Positions 5,971 to 12,993 are shown, numbered from the stretch's first letter. The stretch: DNA of 12,993 nucleotides from UBA8337 sp965658615 (GCA_965658615.1 CBFHSX010000043.1:1-12993), one strand, 5' to 3'. Numbers and translations: made by a program. Notes: generated by a model not told the origin, from the sequence alone.

Positions 5971-7095
5971 ATGGCCAAGGCCGATTATTACGAGCTTTTG
6001 GGCGTTGACCGCGCCGCCAGCGCGGCCGATTTGAAATCGGCCTATCGCAAGCTGGCCAAGCAATATCACCCGGATCTCAATCCGGGTGACGCGGCGGCCG
6101 AGCAAAAATTCAAGGATGTCTCGGAAGCCTATGAAGTGCTGAAGGACGAACAAAACCGTGCCGCCTATGACCAGTTCGGCCATGCCGCATTTGAAAATGG
6201 CGGCGCCGGTGCCGGCGGCTTTGGCGGCCAGGGCGGCTTTCAGGGTTTTGGCGATATTGGCGATATTTTCGAAGAATTTTTCGGCGGTGGCGGGCGCCAA
6301 GGTCGCCGCGGCGGACGCCAGCAAGCCCGGCGCGGCGACGATTTGCGCGCCGAGGTGGAAATTTCTTTGCAAGAAGCCTTTGACGGCACGGAGCGGCAAT
6401 TAAAGCTCACTCGCGCCGGGTCATGTGGCGGGTGTAACGGTTCGGGTGCGCGCGCCGGGTCCAGCCCCAGCACCTGCACGGTCTGCCAAGGCCATGGCAA
6501 AGTGCGGGCCCAGCAGGGCTTTTTCATGGTGGAGCGCACCTGCCATCAATGCCAGGGCGCGGGCCAAATGATCAGCGATCCATGCAGCGATTGCGGCGGC
6601 CGCGGTCAGGTCAATGAGACCCGCAATCTTTCCGTCGCCATCCCGGCAGGGGTTGAGGATGGCACGCGCATCCGCCTGTCGGGCGAGGGCAATGCCGGCC
6701 CCCGCGGCGCACATCATGGCGATCTCTATGTCTTTGTGAATATTCGCCCGCACGCCGTCTTGCAGCGCGACGGGGCGGATTTATTTTGCGCCATGCCGGT
6801 GCCTTTCGACCTTGCCGTCTCGGGTGGCGCGTTAGAGGTGCCGCTTTTGGGCGGTAAAAAAGTCAAGCTGACCCTGCCCAAGGGCGCGCAAAGCGGGCAA
6901 CAATTCCGCCTGCGCGGCAAGGGCATGCCGGTTTTGCGGGCTCGCAATCATGGCGATCTTTACGTGCAAATCGAGGTCGAGACGCCGAGCGGGCTTACCC
7001 GCGACCAGCAAAAATTATTCGATGCCTTTGCCGACAGCCTCGACACGGCCAATTACCCGGACACGCAAGCCTTTCGCGACCGCGCCGAAGACTAG
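5971..7095 (+). CDS. dnaJ: DnaJ, Hsp40 co-chaperone
   Basis: Delivers substrates to DnaK and stimulates its ATPase. The 374-residue product has every class-I part. The J domain (1-70) has HPD at 33-35. A Gly/Phe-rich linker covers about 76-120, including a basic Arg/Gly/Gln run at 108-121. The zinc domain has four CxxCxGxG-type repeats starting at Cys152, 169, 191 and 205. The C-terminal substrate domains (about 215-355) include GNAGPRGAHHGDLYVFV and GKGMPVLRARNHGDLYVQI. AAGGAG lies seven bases before the ATG. It follows dnaK by 41 bp with no terminator. dapB begins 33 bp downstream, so dnaJ may share transcripts with biosynthetic genes. Confidence 0.98.
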   Translation: MAKADYYELLGVDRAASAADLKSAYRKLAKQYHPDLNPGDAAAEQKFKDVSEAYEVLKDEQNRAAYDQFGHAAFENGGAGAGGFGGQGGFQGFGDIGDIFEEFFGGGGRQGRRGGRQQARRGDDLRAEVEISLQEAFDGTERQLKLTRAGSCGGCNGSGARAGSSPSTCTVCQGHGKVRAQQGFFMVERTCHQCQGAGQMISDPCSDCGGRGQVNETRNLSVAIPAGVEDGTRIRLSGEGNAGPRGAHHGDLYVFVNIRPHAVLQRDGADLFCAMPVPFDLAVSGGALEVPLLGGKKVKLTLPKGAQSGQQFRLRGKGMPVLRARNHGDLYVQIEVETPSGLTRDQQKLFDAFADSLDTANYPDTQAFRDRAED

Positions 7096-7113
7096 CCTCG
7101 CCGCCGACACGCT

Positions 7114-7121
7114 GCTATAAA
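7114..7121 (+). promoter_or_regulatory. Possible -10 element in front of dapB
   Basis: GCTATAAA matches seven of eight positions of a Caulobacter-type housekeeping -10 (GCTANAWC, from memory) and contains TATAAA. It ends seven bases before the dapB ATG and overlaps the AAAGG that would be the ribosome site. No TTG-type -35 is visible at the right distance, so it may be chance. Confidence 0.2.
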
Positions 7122-7128
7122 GGCCGGT

Positions 7129-7932
7129 ATGAAATTAATCGTAAATGGATGCGCCGGTCGCATGGGTCAAACCCTGACGCGGCTTATACTGGCCGATGAC
7201 CGTTTTGAACTGGTCGGCGGGCTGGAAGTTGCCGGCAGCGCAGCGCTGGGCCAAGATCTGGCGACACTGGCCGGTCTGCCACCCTGCGGCGTCTTGGCCA
7301 GCGATGACGCGCTTGACTTGTTGAGCCGCGCCGACGGCATTATCGATTTCACCGTGCCCGCTGCCACGGTCGACCTGGCCGGTCTCGCCGCGCAAGGCCG
7401 CCTTGTGCATATTATCGGCACGACCGGATTTACCGCGGGGGATGAAGAAAAAATCGCCGCCGCGTCGCGCCATGCGCGGATTGTCAAATCGGGCAATATG
7501 AGCCTCGGCGTCAATCTATTGGCCGGCCTGGTTGAGCAAGCGGCGGCCAGATTGGGCGATGCGTGGGATATTGAAATCCTCGACATGCACCACCGCCATA
7601 AGGTCGACGCGCCATCGGGCACGGCGCTCTTGCTGGGCGAAGCTGCGGCCAAGGGGCGCGGTGTCGAGCTGGGCGGGGTGAAGGAAAGCGGCCGCGACGG
7701 CATTTCCGAGCCGCGCCGCGATGGCGCGATCGGCTTTGCCGCGCTGCGCGGTGGCTCAGTGATCGGCGATCACGAGGTTATTCTGGCCGGTGAAAATGAA
7801 CAAATCCGCCTGACACACCGCGCCGAACAGCGCGATATTTTTGCCCGCGGTGCGCTGACCGCCGCGCTTTGGGCGCATGCGCAAAGCGAGGGTCTTTATT
7901 CGATGCGCCATGTGATGGGGCTGGACGCATAA
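7129..7932 (+). CDS. dapB: 4-hydroxy-tetrahydrodipicolinate reductase
   Basis: NAD(P)H-dependent reductase of the diaminopimelate/lysine pathway, supplying cell-wall and protein lysine. The 267-residue product is of standard length. GCAGRMG at 7-13 is the Rossmann dinucleotide loop. IIDFTVP at 71-77 and IIGTTGF at 95-101 line the cofactor site. HHRHKVDAPSGTA at 154-166 is the catalytic/substrate signature, with His154 and Lys158 at the expected positions. The C-terminal GENEQIRLTHRAEQRDIFARGAL (from about residue 222) is typical. AAAGG just upstream is a workable ribosome site. It lies 33 bp after dnaJ and 25 bp before gpmA, so a dnaJ-dapB-gpmA transcript is likely unless the -10-like sequence at 7114 acts. 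Confidence 0.97.
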   Translation: MKLIVNGCAGRMGQTLTRLILADDRFELVGGLEVAGSAALGQDLATLAGLPPCGVLASDDALDLLSRADGIIDFTVPAATVDLAGLAAQGRLVHIIGTTGFTAGDEEKIAAASRHARIVKSGNMSLGVNLLAGLVEQAAARLGDAWDIEILDMHHRHKVDAPSGTALLLGEAAAKGRGVELGGVKESGRDGISEPRRDGAIGFAALRGGSVIGDHEVILAGENEQIRLTHRAEQRDIFARGALTAALWAHAQSEGLYSMRHVMGLDA

Positions 7933-7957
7933 TTTTTCAAATAATCGGAGAGAGCTT

Positions 7958-8575
7958 ATGAGCCGTTTAGTATTGGTCCGTCATGGCCAAAGCGACTGGA
8001 ATGAAAAAAACCTGTTTACCGGCTGGCGTGACCCGGATCTGACGGCGCAGGGTGTCGATGAGGCGCGCCGCGCCGGGGCGGCGCTGAAGGCTGCGGGCAT
8101 GCACTTTGATTTGGGCTTTACATCGCTTTTGCAGCGGGCGCAAAAAACCTGTGCCCTGCTGCTCGAAGAACAAGGCCAAACCGATTTGCCGGTGACACGG
8201 CACGAGGAATTGAACGAGCGCGATTATGGCGATTTATCGGGTTTGAATAAGGATGATGCGCGCGAAAAATGGGGCGAAGAACAAGTGCATATTTGGCGCC
8301 GTTCATTCGATATCCCGCCGCCCGGCGGCGAGAGCCTGAAGGATACGGCCGAGCGCGTCTTACCGTTTTTCAATGCGGCGATCATGCCGCTGATCACAGA
8401 CGGCAAGGATATTCTCATCGCCGCGCACGGCAATTCGCTACGCGCTTTGGTGATGCAATTGGACGGCCTCAGCGCCGAACAGATTATCAATGTCAATATC
8501 GGCACGGGCGAGCCTTATCGCTATGCCATGAACGCCGATGGCAGCGTCGCTGATAAGCAGATTATCACGCCGTAA
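7958..8575 (+). CDS. gpmA: 2,3-bisphosphoglycerate-dependent phosphoglycerate mutase
   Basis: Interconverts 3- and 2-phosphoglycerate in glycolysis and gluconeogenesis through a phospho-histidine. The 205-residue protein is the short form common in alphaproteobacteria (E. coli GpmA is about 250). LVLVRHGQSDWNEKNLFTGW at 4-23 contains the phosphorylated His9. RDPDLTAQG at 24-32, ELNERDYGDLSGLNK at 84-98 with Glu87, PPGGESLKDTAERVLPF at 121-137, and AAHGNSLRAL at 155-164 with the second catalytic His157 all match. The tail INVNIGTGEPYRY is also characteristic. GGAGAGAG precedes the ATG. The stop is two bases from the stop of the convergent DUF2244 gene, with no room for a separate terminator. 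Confidence 0.97.
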   Translation: MSRLVLVRHGQSDWNEKNLFTGWRDPDLTAQGVDEARRAGAALKAAGMHFDLGFTSLLQRAQKTCALLLEEQGQTDLPVTRHEELNERDYGDLSGLNKDDAREKWGEEQVHIWRRSFDIPPPGGESLKDTAERVLPFFNAAIMPLITDGKDILIAAHGNSLRALVMQLDGLSAEQIINVNIGTGEPYRYAMNADGSVADKQIITP

Positions 8576-8581
8576 ATTTAC
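8572..8581. repeat. Palindrome holding both convergent stop codons
   Basis: GTAAATTTAC is a perfect 10-bp palindrome containing the TAA of gpmA on the plus strand and the TAA of the DUF2244 gene on the minus strand. It is too short and AT-rich to act as a terminator by itself, and it may simply reflect the two facing stop codons. Confidence 0.4.
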
Positions 8582-9123
8582 TGCGCCGCTTGCACGGCCT
8601 CTTCTTCTCGCGCCGCCGCTTGGCCGCTGGCAACCAGCGCGTCTCGCCGCGCCGCCATGGCCAATTGCAGACTGGCCGACAGGCTTTCGCGTTCGGGCGG
8701 TGATAAAAACGCCCCGACCGAGACATATTTGCCGTGGCTGGAAAGGATAAGCGCGCCGATCTCTTCGCCGTCTTGGCCGAAACGCTCCAGCTTGATGCGC
8801 AGCCAAAACGGGTCAAACGCCCATTCGCGGGTCACACCCAAAGGCGTGCCTTGCGCAAAGATCAGCTTATCATCGCGCATGGACAGGGTTTCATAACGCC
8901 GCCCATAACGATAATTGAGCCGAAAGCCGAAATAGAGCAGCGCCACATCAAGACCGAAAAAACCGAAGACCGGCCAGGCGCCCAGCGACCAGAAATACGC
9001 ACCGACCCCCAGCGAGACGCCGCCAAACAGCACCATCAACCAAAAAAAACCACGCCGCGACAGCGACATATTGGGTCGCAAGACGAGGTGGAAATCATCC
9101 GGTAAGGGGCGCGCTTGGCTCAT
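8578..9123 (-). CDS. DUF2244 family integral membrane protein
   Basis: Conserved alphaproteobacterial membrane protein of unknown function, 181 residues from ATG 9123. A hydrophilic N-terminus (FHLVLRPNMSLSRRGF, 11-26) is followed by two closely spaced hydrophobic segments at about 26-46 and 48-68, then a soluble tail. The tail carries YRYGRRYETLSM at 71-82 and GVTREWAFDPFWLRIKLER, the DUF2244 pattern. It ends in a charged Ala/Glu-rich stretch. The reading frame stays open upstream to 9357, but that part overlaps nth antisense and lacks family similarity, so 9123 is preferred. No clear ribosome site is visible. It is divergent from nth, and I recall DUF2244 genes next to nth in other alphaproteobacteria. 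Family confidence is good; function is unknown. Confidence 0.85.
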   Translation of the reverse strand: MSQARPLPDDFHLVLRPNMSLSRRGFFWLMVLFGGVSLGVGAYFWSLGAWPVFGFFGLDVALLYFGFRLNYRYGRRYETLSMRDDKLIFAQGTPLGVTREWAFDPFWLRIKLERFGQDGEEIGALILSSHGKYVSVGAFLSPPERESLSASLQLAMAARRDALVASGQAAAREEEAVQAAQ

Positions 9124-9198
9124 GCGTGTAGAGGTAGGCCTTTCAGGGACACAGGCAAGCGGTTGATTTGTCGCGGGCCGCCGCAGTTTGAAAGAGGC

Positions 9199-9228
9199 TT
9201 GGCAGGATAGGGGGCGGGCGGCTAGAGT
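9199..9228 (+). promoter_or_regulatory. Candidate nth promoter
   Basis: TTGGCA (9199-9204), 18 bases, TAGAGT (9223-9228), set in the 111-bp divergent region between the DUF2244 gene and nth. TTGGCA matches five of six bases of TTGACA and TAGAGT four of six of TATAAT. The -10 ends six bases before the nth ATG, so transcription would start at the initiation codon. Moderate to weak evidence. Confidence 0.3.
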
Positions 9229-9234
9229 GGGGCC

Positions 9235-9873
9235 ATGAAAATCGCCCAAATCCCTGAGTTTTTCGCCATATTGTCGAAAGATGACCCGGCCCCGCGCACC
9301 GAGCTGGCCTTCACCAATGAATTTACGCTTTTGGTCGCCGTTGTGCTGTCGGCACAAGCCACGGATGTCGGCGTCAATAAAGCCACCAAGACGCTGTTTC
9401 AGCGCGCCGACACGCCGGCCAAAATGCTGGCTTTGGGCGAGGATGAGATACGCGAGGAGGTCAAAACCATCGGCCTGTATCGCAATAAGGCGAAGAATGT
9501 TTTCAAACTATCCGAAATCCTCGTCACCCAATATGACGGCCAAGTGCCGCGTGATATGGAGACGCTGATGAGCCTGCCGGGCGTCGGGCGCAAAACCGCC
9601 AATGTGGTGATGAATGAGGCGTTTGGTGTGGCCACTTTTGCCGTCGACACACATGTGTTTCGCGTGTCCAACCGCACCGGTCTGGCGCCGGGCAAGACCG
9701 AGCTGGCGGTCGAGAAAAAGCTCGACCGGCGCATCCCCGAGCCTTATCGCCAACACGCCCATCACTGGCTGATCCTGCATGGCCGCTATATTTGCCTTGC
9801 GCGCAAACCGAAATGCTATATTTGTCCGGTAGCCGATTTATGTCGTTTTAAACCGAAAACCGAAAGCGCTTGA
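9235..9873 (+). CDS. nth: Endonuclease III (DNA glycosylase/AP lyase)
   Basis: Base-excision repair enzyme that removes oxidised pyrimidines and cleaves the abasic site. The product is 212 residues, close to E. coli Nth (211), and the functional residues fall at the same numbers. LLVAVVLSAQATDVGVNKAT is at 32-51. The helix-hairpin-helix LPGVGRKTANVV at 114-125 has catalytic Lys120. VDTHVFRVSNR at 137-147 has Asp138. The 4Fe-4S loop is C187-X6-C194-X2-C197-X5-C203. Only a poor GTGGGG precedes the ATG, so initiation may be leaderless from the promoter candidate at 9199-9228. The adenosine kinase gene starts 32 bp downstream and is probably co-transcribed. Confidence 0.97.
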   Translation: MKIAQIPEFFAILSKDDPAPRTELAFTNEFTLLVAVVLSAQATDVGVNKATKTLFQRADTPAKMLALGEDEIREEVKTIGLYRNKAKNVFKLSEILVTQYDGQVPRDMETLMSLPGVGRKTANVVMNEAFGVATFAVDTHVFRVSNRTGLAPGKTELAVEKKLDRRIPEPYRQHAHHWLILHGRYICLARKPKCYICPVADLCRFKPKTESA

Positions 9874-9905
9874 GCGCCCCGTTTCGTCTTATCGTGGAGG
9901 AAAAC

Positions 9906-10898
9906 ATGTCACAAAGCTCTCTCATTACCGGTATGGGCGCGGCCCTGGTCGATTTATTTGCCGATGTCAGCGATAGCGAGCTTGACGCTTTGGGCAGTCC
10001 GAAAGCCTCCATGTCACTGGTCGAGCCCGACACCTCTGACGCCATGCAGAAAAAAGTCAGCGTCCATACGCGCCAGCCGGGCGGTTCGGCGGCCAATACA
10101 ATCGCCGGTATCGCCGCGCTGGGTCTCGACACGGGCTTTGTCGGCAAGATTGCCGATGATGCGCTGGGCCGTGTTTTCGCTGATGATTTCACCCGCCTCA
10201 ATGTCGCCTTTGCGCCGCAACCGGCAAATGACCTGCCGACCGGTCATTGCCTTGTTTTAGTGACGCCCGATGCCGAGCGCACCATGCACACGGTTTTGGG
10301 CGCGGCGGTGACAACCGGCGAGGCCGACCTTGACGCAGCCATGCTGGCGCGCACCGGTCTTTTTTTCGCCGAGGGCTATATTTGGGACAGCCCCAGCGCC
10401 AAAGCGGCATTTCTGAGCGCCGCCAAAACCGTACGCGCACAGGGCGGCAAAGTCGCCTTCTCGCTGGCCGATGGGTTTTGTGTCGAGCGTCACCATAGCG
10501 ATTTCATGGCACTTCTCGAAACCGATATCGACCTTGTCCTGGCCAATGAAACGGAAATCACCGCCCTATGCGGTTCTGATGTGCCCGAGGTCGTCGGGCC
10601 GAAACTGGCCGGGCTGGGTGTCGCGGCGGCGGTGACGCATGGCGCCAAGGGTGTGCATGTTTATCATGGCGAAACCTTCGATCACGTCGCCGCGCAAAGG
10701 ATTGACGATGTTATGGATCTAACCGGGGCCGGCGACCAATTCGCCGCCGGTTTTCTGGCCGGGTTGCATAGCGGCCGCTCGATGCAAGATGCGGCCCGCA
10801 TGGGCGTAATTGCGGCCAGCGAGGTCATCCGCCATGTCGGCCCGCGCCCACAACATGATGTGGCGCAAGCTCTGGCGGCGGCTGATCTCAGCCTTTAG
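9906..10898 (+). CDS. PfkB-family carbohydrate kinase, probable adenosine kinase
   Basis: Ribokinase-fold kinase, 330 residues from ATG 9906, which has a perfect GGAGG five bases upstream. A longer in-frame start at 9870 would overlap nth and is rejected. The N-terminal part has TGMGAALVDLFADV at 8-21 and PGGSAANTIAGIAALG at 58-73, the substrate-site GGSAANT motif. The C-terminal DLTGAGDQFAAGFLAGL at 271-287 is the PfkB signature, with Asp277 as the expected catalytic base. GHCLVLVTPDAERTMHTVLGAA in the middle is the pattern I know from alphaproteobacterial proteins annotated as adenosine kinase (for example in rhizobia). Phosphorylation of adenosine to AMP is therefore likely but rests on recall; another nucleoside or sugar substrate is possible. 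It follows nth by 32 bp and converges on coaA with a 6-bp gap. Confidence 0.88.
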   Translation: MSQSSLITGMGAALVDLFADVSDSELDALGSPKASMSLVEPDTSDAMQKKVSVHTRQPGGSAANTIAGIAALGLDTGFVGKIADDALGRVFADDFTRLNVAFAPQPANDLPTGHCLVLVTPDAERTMHTVLGAAVTTGEADLDAAMLARTGLFFAEGYIWDSPSAKAAFLSAAKTVRAQGGKVAFSLADGFCVERHHSDFMALLETDIDLVLANETEITALCGSDVPEVVGPKLAGLGVAAAVTHGAKGVHVYHGETFDHVAAQRIDDVMDLTGAGDQFAAGFLAGLHSGRSMQDAARMGVIAASEVIRHVGPRPQHDVAQALAAADLSL

Positions 10899-10904
10899 AC
10901 AGCG

Positions 10905-11849
10905 TTAAATTTTGCGCAATTGCACACGGTCAATTGCGTGCGCGCTATCCTTGTGCAGGATCAAGTCAGCGCGCCCGCGTGTCGGTAGGATATTCTCATT
11001 CAGGTTTTTGAGATTAATGCGCGTCCAAATATCAATCGCCGTTGCCTCGGCTTCAACGTCATCCAAATCGGCATAGCGCTCAAAATAGGCGCCGGGCTGT
11101 TTAAACGCGGTCTGGCGAAGCGACATGAAACGCTCGACATACCAGCGCTGCACCACATCTTTTTCAGCATCGATATAAATCGAGAAATCGAAATAATCGG
11201 AGACAAAGGGAATTTCGGTCCCTTCTTCCGATAATTGCGCCGCTTGCAGCACATTCAACCCCTCAACAATGAGGATATCGGGCTGCGCCACCACAGCCTC
11301 CTTATCGGCCAAAATATCATAGGCGACATGCGAATAAATCGGCGCCCGCGCCTCGGTGCAGCCGGATTTTACATCGGCGAGAAACGCGCGCAGACGCCGC
11401 AGGTCGAAGCTTTCGGGAAAGCCCTTGCGCTGCATCAGCTCGCGCTCTTCCAGCACCGCATTGGGAAACAGAAACCCATCCGTGGTAATCAGATCGACCT
11501 TTGGGTGCGACGGCCAGCGGGCCAACATTTCGCGCAGGATACGCGATGTGGTCGATTTACCGACCGCCACTGAACCGGCAACGCCGATGATAAACGGCAC
11601 TTTGGCCTCGCGTCCCAAAAAGCCGTTGGTCGCGCCATAGAGTTTTTGTTTGGCCTCGACATAAAGATTGAGCAGGCGCGAGAGCGGCAGATAAATCTCC
11701 TCCACCTCGGCCAGCGAGACGGTTTCGCCAAGGCCGCGCAATTTTTTCAGCTCGCCCTCGGTCAGGGTCAGCTTGGCATCCTTGCGCAAGCGGCCCCATT
11801 CATCGGCGCTGAAGGAACGATAGGGTGAGGTTTCGGAAACGGCAGACAT
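10905..11849 (-). CDS. coaA: Pantothenate kinase, type I
   Basis: Phosphorylates pantothenate, the first and rate-controlling step of coenzyme A synthesis; this type is usually feedback-inhibited by CoA. The 314-residue product is of normal length. YRSFSADEW is at 10-18. The Walker A GVAGSVAVGKSTTSR is at 89-103 with Lys98. VDLITTDGFLFPN, RKGFPESFD and PIYSHVAYD follow, then DILIVEGLNVLQ (Walker-B-like region), FSIYIDAEKD, WYVERF and a C-terminal TRGRADLILHKDSAHAIDRVQLRKI. It begins nine bases after the hisE stop with only an A-rich sequence and no good ribosome site, which suggests translational coupling to hisE. The hisF-hisE-coaA order is one I recall from other alphaproteobacteria. Its last codons include an inverted repeat. 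Confidence 0.97.
   Translation of the reverse strand: MSAVSETSPYRSFSADEWGRLRKDAKLTLTEGELKKLRGLGETVSLAEVEEIYLPLSRLLNLYVEAKQKLYGATNGFLGREAKVPFIIGVAGSVAVGKSTTSRILREMLARWPSHPKVDLITTDGFLFPNAVLEERELMQRKGFPESFDLRRLRAFLADVKSGCTEARAPIYSHVAYDILADKEAVVAQPDILIVEGLNVLQAAQLSEEGTEIPFVSDYFDFSIYIDAEKDVVQRWYVERFMSLRQTAFKQPGAYFERYADLDDVEAEATAIDIWTRINLKNLNENILPTRGRADLILHKDSAHAIDRVQLRKI
10915..10938 (-). terminator. Inverted repeat at the coaA 3' end, possible terminator
   Basis: CGCAATTG (10915-10922), eight loop bases, CAATTGCG (10931-10938) form a perfect 8-bp stem inside the final coaA codons. On the minus strand it is followed by CAAAATTTAA, a weak U-tract. The adjacent adenosine kinase gene converges with a 6-bp gap, so transcripts from both sides would have to end in or beyond coding sequence. 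Terminator function is inferred. Confidence 0.3.
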
Positions 11850-11858
11850 TTTTTCGAG

Positions 11859-12185
11859 TCACACTTTTTTCGACCGCGCGGCTTTTTCAGCCAGCCCGGA
11901 AACACCCTGACGCGCTTGCAGCACCCCAATAACCTGCGCCGGCGATAGGCCCCGCGCCGCCAAGAGCGCCAGCATGTGATAGGTCAAATCCGCCAATTCG
12001 CCGACCAATTCCTGATCACTGCCCGACAGGGCCGCGACCACGGCCTCGACCGCTTCTTCGCCCAATTTACGACCGGCGCGCGGCACATCGGCCAGCAATT
12101 GCGCCGTATAACTGTCGCTCGGATCAGCGGCGCGGCGTTTTTCGATCTCGGCAAACAATTCGTCCAAATAGGCAAAATCGCTCAT
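11859..12185 (-). CDS. hisE: Phosphoribosyl-ATP pyrophosphohydrolase
   Basis: Second step of histidine synthesis, hydrolysing PR-ATP to PR-AMP. Here it is a free-standing HisE of 108 residues, not fused to HisI. The all-alpha MazG-like fold is indicated by GRKLGEEAVEAVVAAL at 42-57, the metal-binding EExxE-type helix, and by ELVGELADLTYHMLALLAARG at about 62-82. ATG 12185 has a strong AAGGAG six bases upstream. A longer in-frame start at 12254 lacks family similarity and would overlap the hisF stop region. It is 65 bp downstream of hisF and nine bases upstream of coaA, so a hisF-hisE-coaA transcript is likely. The C-terminus ends in a short basic AARSKKV. Confidence 0.95.
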   Translation of the reverse strand: MSDFAYLDELFAEIEKRRAADPSDSYTAQLLADVPRAGRKLGEEAVEAVVAALSGSDQELVGELADLTYHMLALLAARGLSPAQVIGVLQARQGVSGLAEKAARSKKV

Positions 12186-12250
12186 TTTTTTCTCCTTGGC
12201 CGACCCCTCATTGCGACCTGATATTGGGGTAGCGCGTTGTGGCGCGAAAA

Positions 12251-12993
12251 TCAATCCACGCCATCTCTAAGGGCGCGAACCGGCAGACCGGCTTCGGCCA
12301 AGGCGGTGCGTGCCTCGCCAATCGTATAGGTGCCGAAATGGAATATGGAAGCCGCCAAAACCGCACTGGCATGGCCTTCGACCACGCCATCGACCAAATG
12401 CGTCAGTGTGCCGACACCCCCCGACGCAATGACCGGCACGGGCACAGCATCGGCAATGGCGCGGGTCAGCGCCAGATCAAAACCCGATTTCGTGCCGTCG
12501 CGGTCCATTGAGGTGAGCAGGATTTCCCCGGCCCCACGCGCCGCCATATCACGCGCAAAACCGACCGCTTCAATGCCTGTCGCCTCGCGCCCGCCATGAG
12601 TGAAAATCTCCCAGCGCGTCTCATCGACGCGTTTGGCATCCATGGCCACGACAATGCATTGCGCGCCAAATTTTTCGGACGCCGCATTGATCACGTCCGG
12701 GTCGCGCACAGCGGCAGTGTTGAACGAGACTTTATCAGCGCCGGCCAATAAGAGCTTGCGCACATCATCGACTTTGCGCACCCCGCCGCCGACTGTCAGC
12801 GGCATGAAACATTGCTCAGCCGTGCGGCGCACCACATCAATCAGCGTGTCGCGACCCTCATGGCTGGCTGAAATATCGAGAAAGCACAATTCATCTGCGC
12901 CGGCCGCATCATAAGCGCGCGCCGCCTCCACCGGGTCGCCCGCATCGACCAAATCGACAAAATTGACGCCTTTGACGACGCGCCCCTCATGCA
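12251..12993 (-). CDS. hisF: Imidazole glycerol phosphate synthase cyclase subunit HisF (5' end cut by window edge)
   Basis: TIM-barrel subunit that uses ammonia from HisH to turn PRFAR into imidazole glycerol phosphate and AICAR. The open frame runs off the right edge: 246 residues are visible, beginning HEGRVVKGVNFVDLVDAGDP. About a dozen N-terminal residues, including the CLDV segment with the first catalytic Asp, are outside. Visible motifs are GADELCFLDISASHEGR, the phosphate-binding VGGGVR, AMDAKRVD, ILLTSMDRDGTKSGFD with the second catalytic Asp, and IASGGVG. The Met at 12952 is internal, not the start. The remainder looks intact and ends in a normal GLPVRALRDGVD tail. hisE lies 65 bp downstream. 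Confidence 0.97.
   Translation of the reverse strand, partial: HEGRVVKGVNFVDLVDAGDPVEAARAYDAAGADELCFLDISASHEGRDTLIDVVRRTAEQCFMPLTVGGGVRKVDDVRKLLLAGADKVSFNTAAVRDPDVINAASEKFGAQCIVVAMDAKRVDETRWEIFTHGGREATGIEAVGFARDMAARGAGEILLTSMDRDGTKSGFDLALTRAIADAVPVPVIASGGVGTLTHLVDGVVEGHASAVLAASIFHFGTYTIGEARTALAEAGLPVRALRDGVD

Noticed and set aside
9124..9357. 78-codon upstream extension of the DUF2244 frame
   Set aside because: It runs antisense over the nth start and does not resemble the DUF2244 family N-terminus.
9870..9905. Upstream ATG for the adenosine kinase gene
   Set aside because: It overlaps nth and lacks a ribosome site, while ATG 9906 has a perfect GGAGG at five bases.
12186..12254. Longer hisE start adding 23 residues
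   Set aside because: The ATG at 12185 has a strong AAGGAG and gives a normal HisE N-terminus; the extension overlaps the end of hisF.
1..12993. A new defence, mobile or biosynthetic system
   Set aside because: Every substantial open frame belongs to a recognised core family apart from one DUF2244 protein, and all intergenic gaps are under 200 bp. No integrase, transposase, toxin-antitoxin pair, CRISPR repeat or island boundary was seen.

Overview
This window is a compact block of core housekeeping genes from an alphaproteobacterium. The gene families (HrcA, GrpE, DnaK, DnaJ, RNase PH, DapB, a short ~205-residue GpmA, Nth, a PfkB-type adenosine kinase, type I CoaA, HisE, HisF) read as alphaproteobacterial. 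So do the local orders rph-rdgB-hemW, divergent hrcA-grpE, and hisF-hisE-coaA, which I know from that class. The DNA is GC-rich (roughly 55-60% by eye). The largest gap between genes is about 190 bp. I see no mobile element, CRISPR array, tRNA, rRNA or sign of recent transfer, and I cannot assign a genus.

Layout. Positions 1-1979 on the minus strand hold rph, rdgB and hemW (cut by the left edge), an overlapping operon for RNA 3'-end processing, nucleotide-pool cleaning and haem trafficking. An 84-bp divergent promoter region separates it from the plus-strand heat-shock block hrcA-grpE-dnaK-dnaJ (2064-7095). dapB (lysine/cell wall) and gpmA (glycolysis) follow at 25-33 bp spacing. gpmA converges almost stop-to-stop on a minus-strand DUF2244 membrane protein, which is divergent from nth. 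nth is followed by an adenosine-kinase-like PfkB gene. That gene converges, with a 6-bp gap, on a minus-strand histidine/CoA cluster: hisF (cut by the right edge), hisE and coaA.

How the genes work together. HrcA is the heat-shock repressor, and DnaK, DnaJ and GrpE form the Hsp70 machine. Sequences in front of dnaK, grpE and, less well, hrcA resemble the alphaproteobacterial RpoH promoter (CTTG, 18-19 bases, then CYTATNTNNG as I recall it). No CIRCE operator (TTAGCACTC-N9-GAGTGCTAA) was seen. Instead, a perfect 8-9-8 inverted repeat with CIRCE-like geometry but a different sequence sits over the -35 region of the putative grpE promoter. This is the most interesting non-coding signal here.

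I looked for a previously undescribed system and did not find one. The notable observations are regulatory: the heat-shock promoter set, the dyad, decoy ATGs in front of grpE and dnaK, possible leaderless starts, and the contiguous hrcA-grpE-dnaK-dnaJ order.
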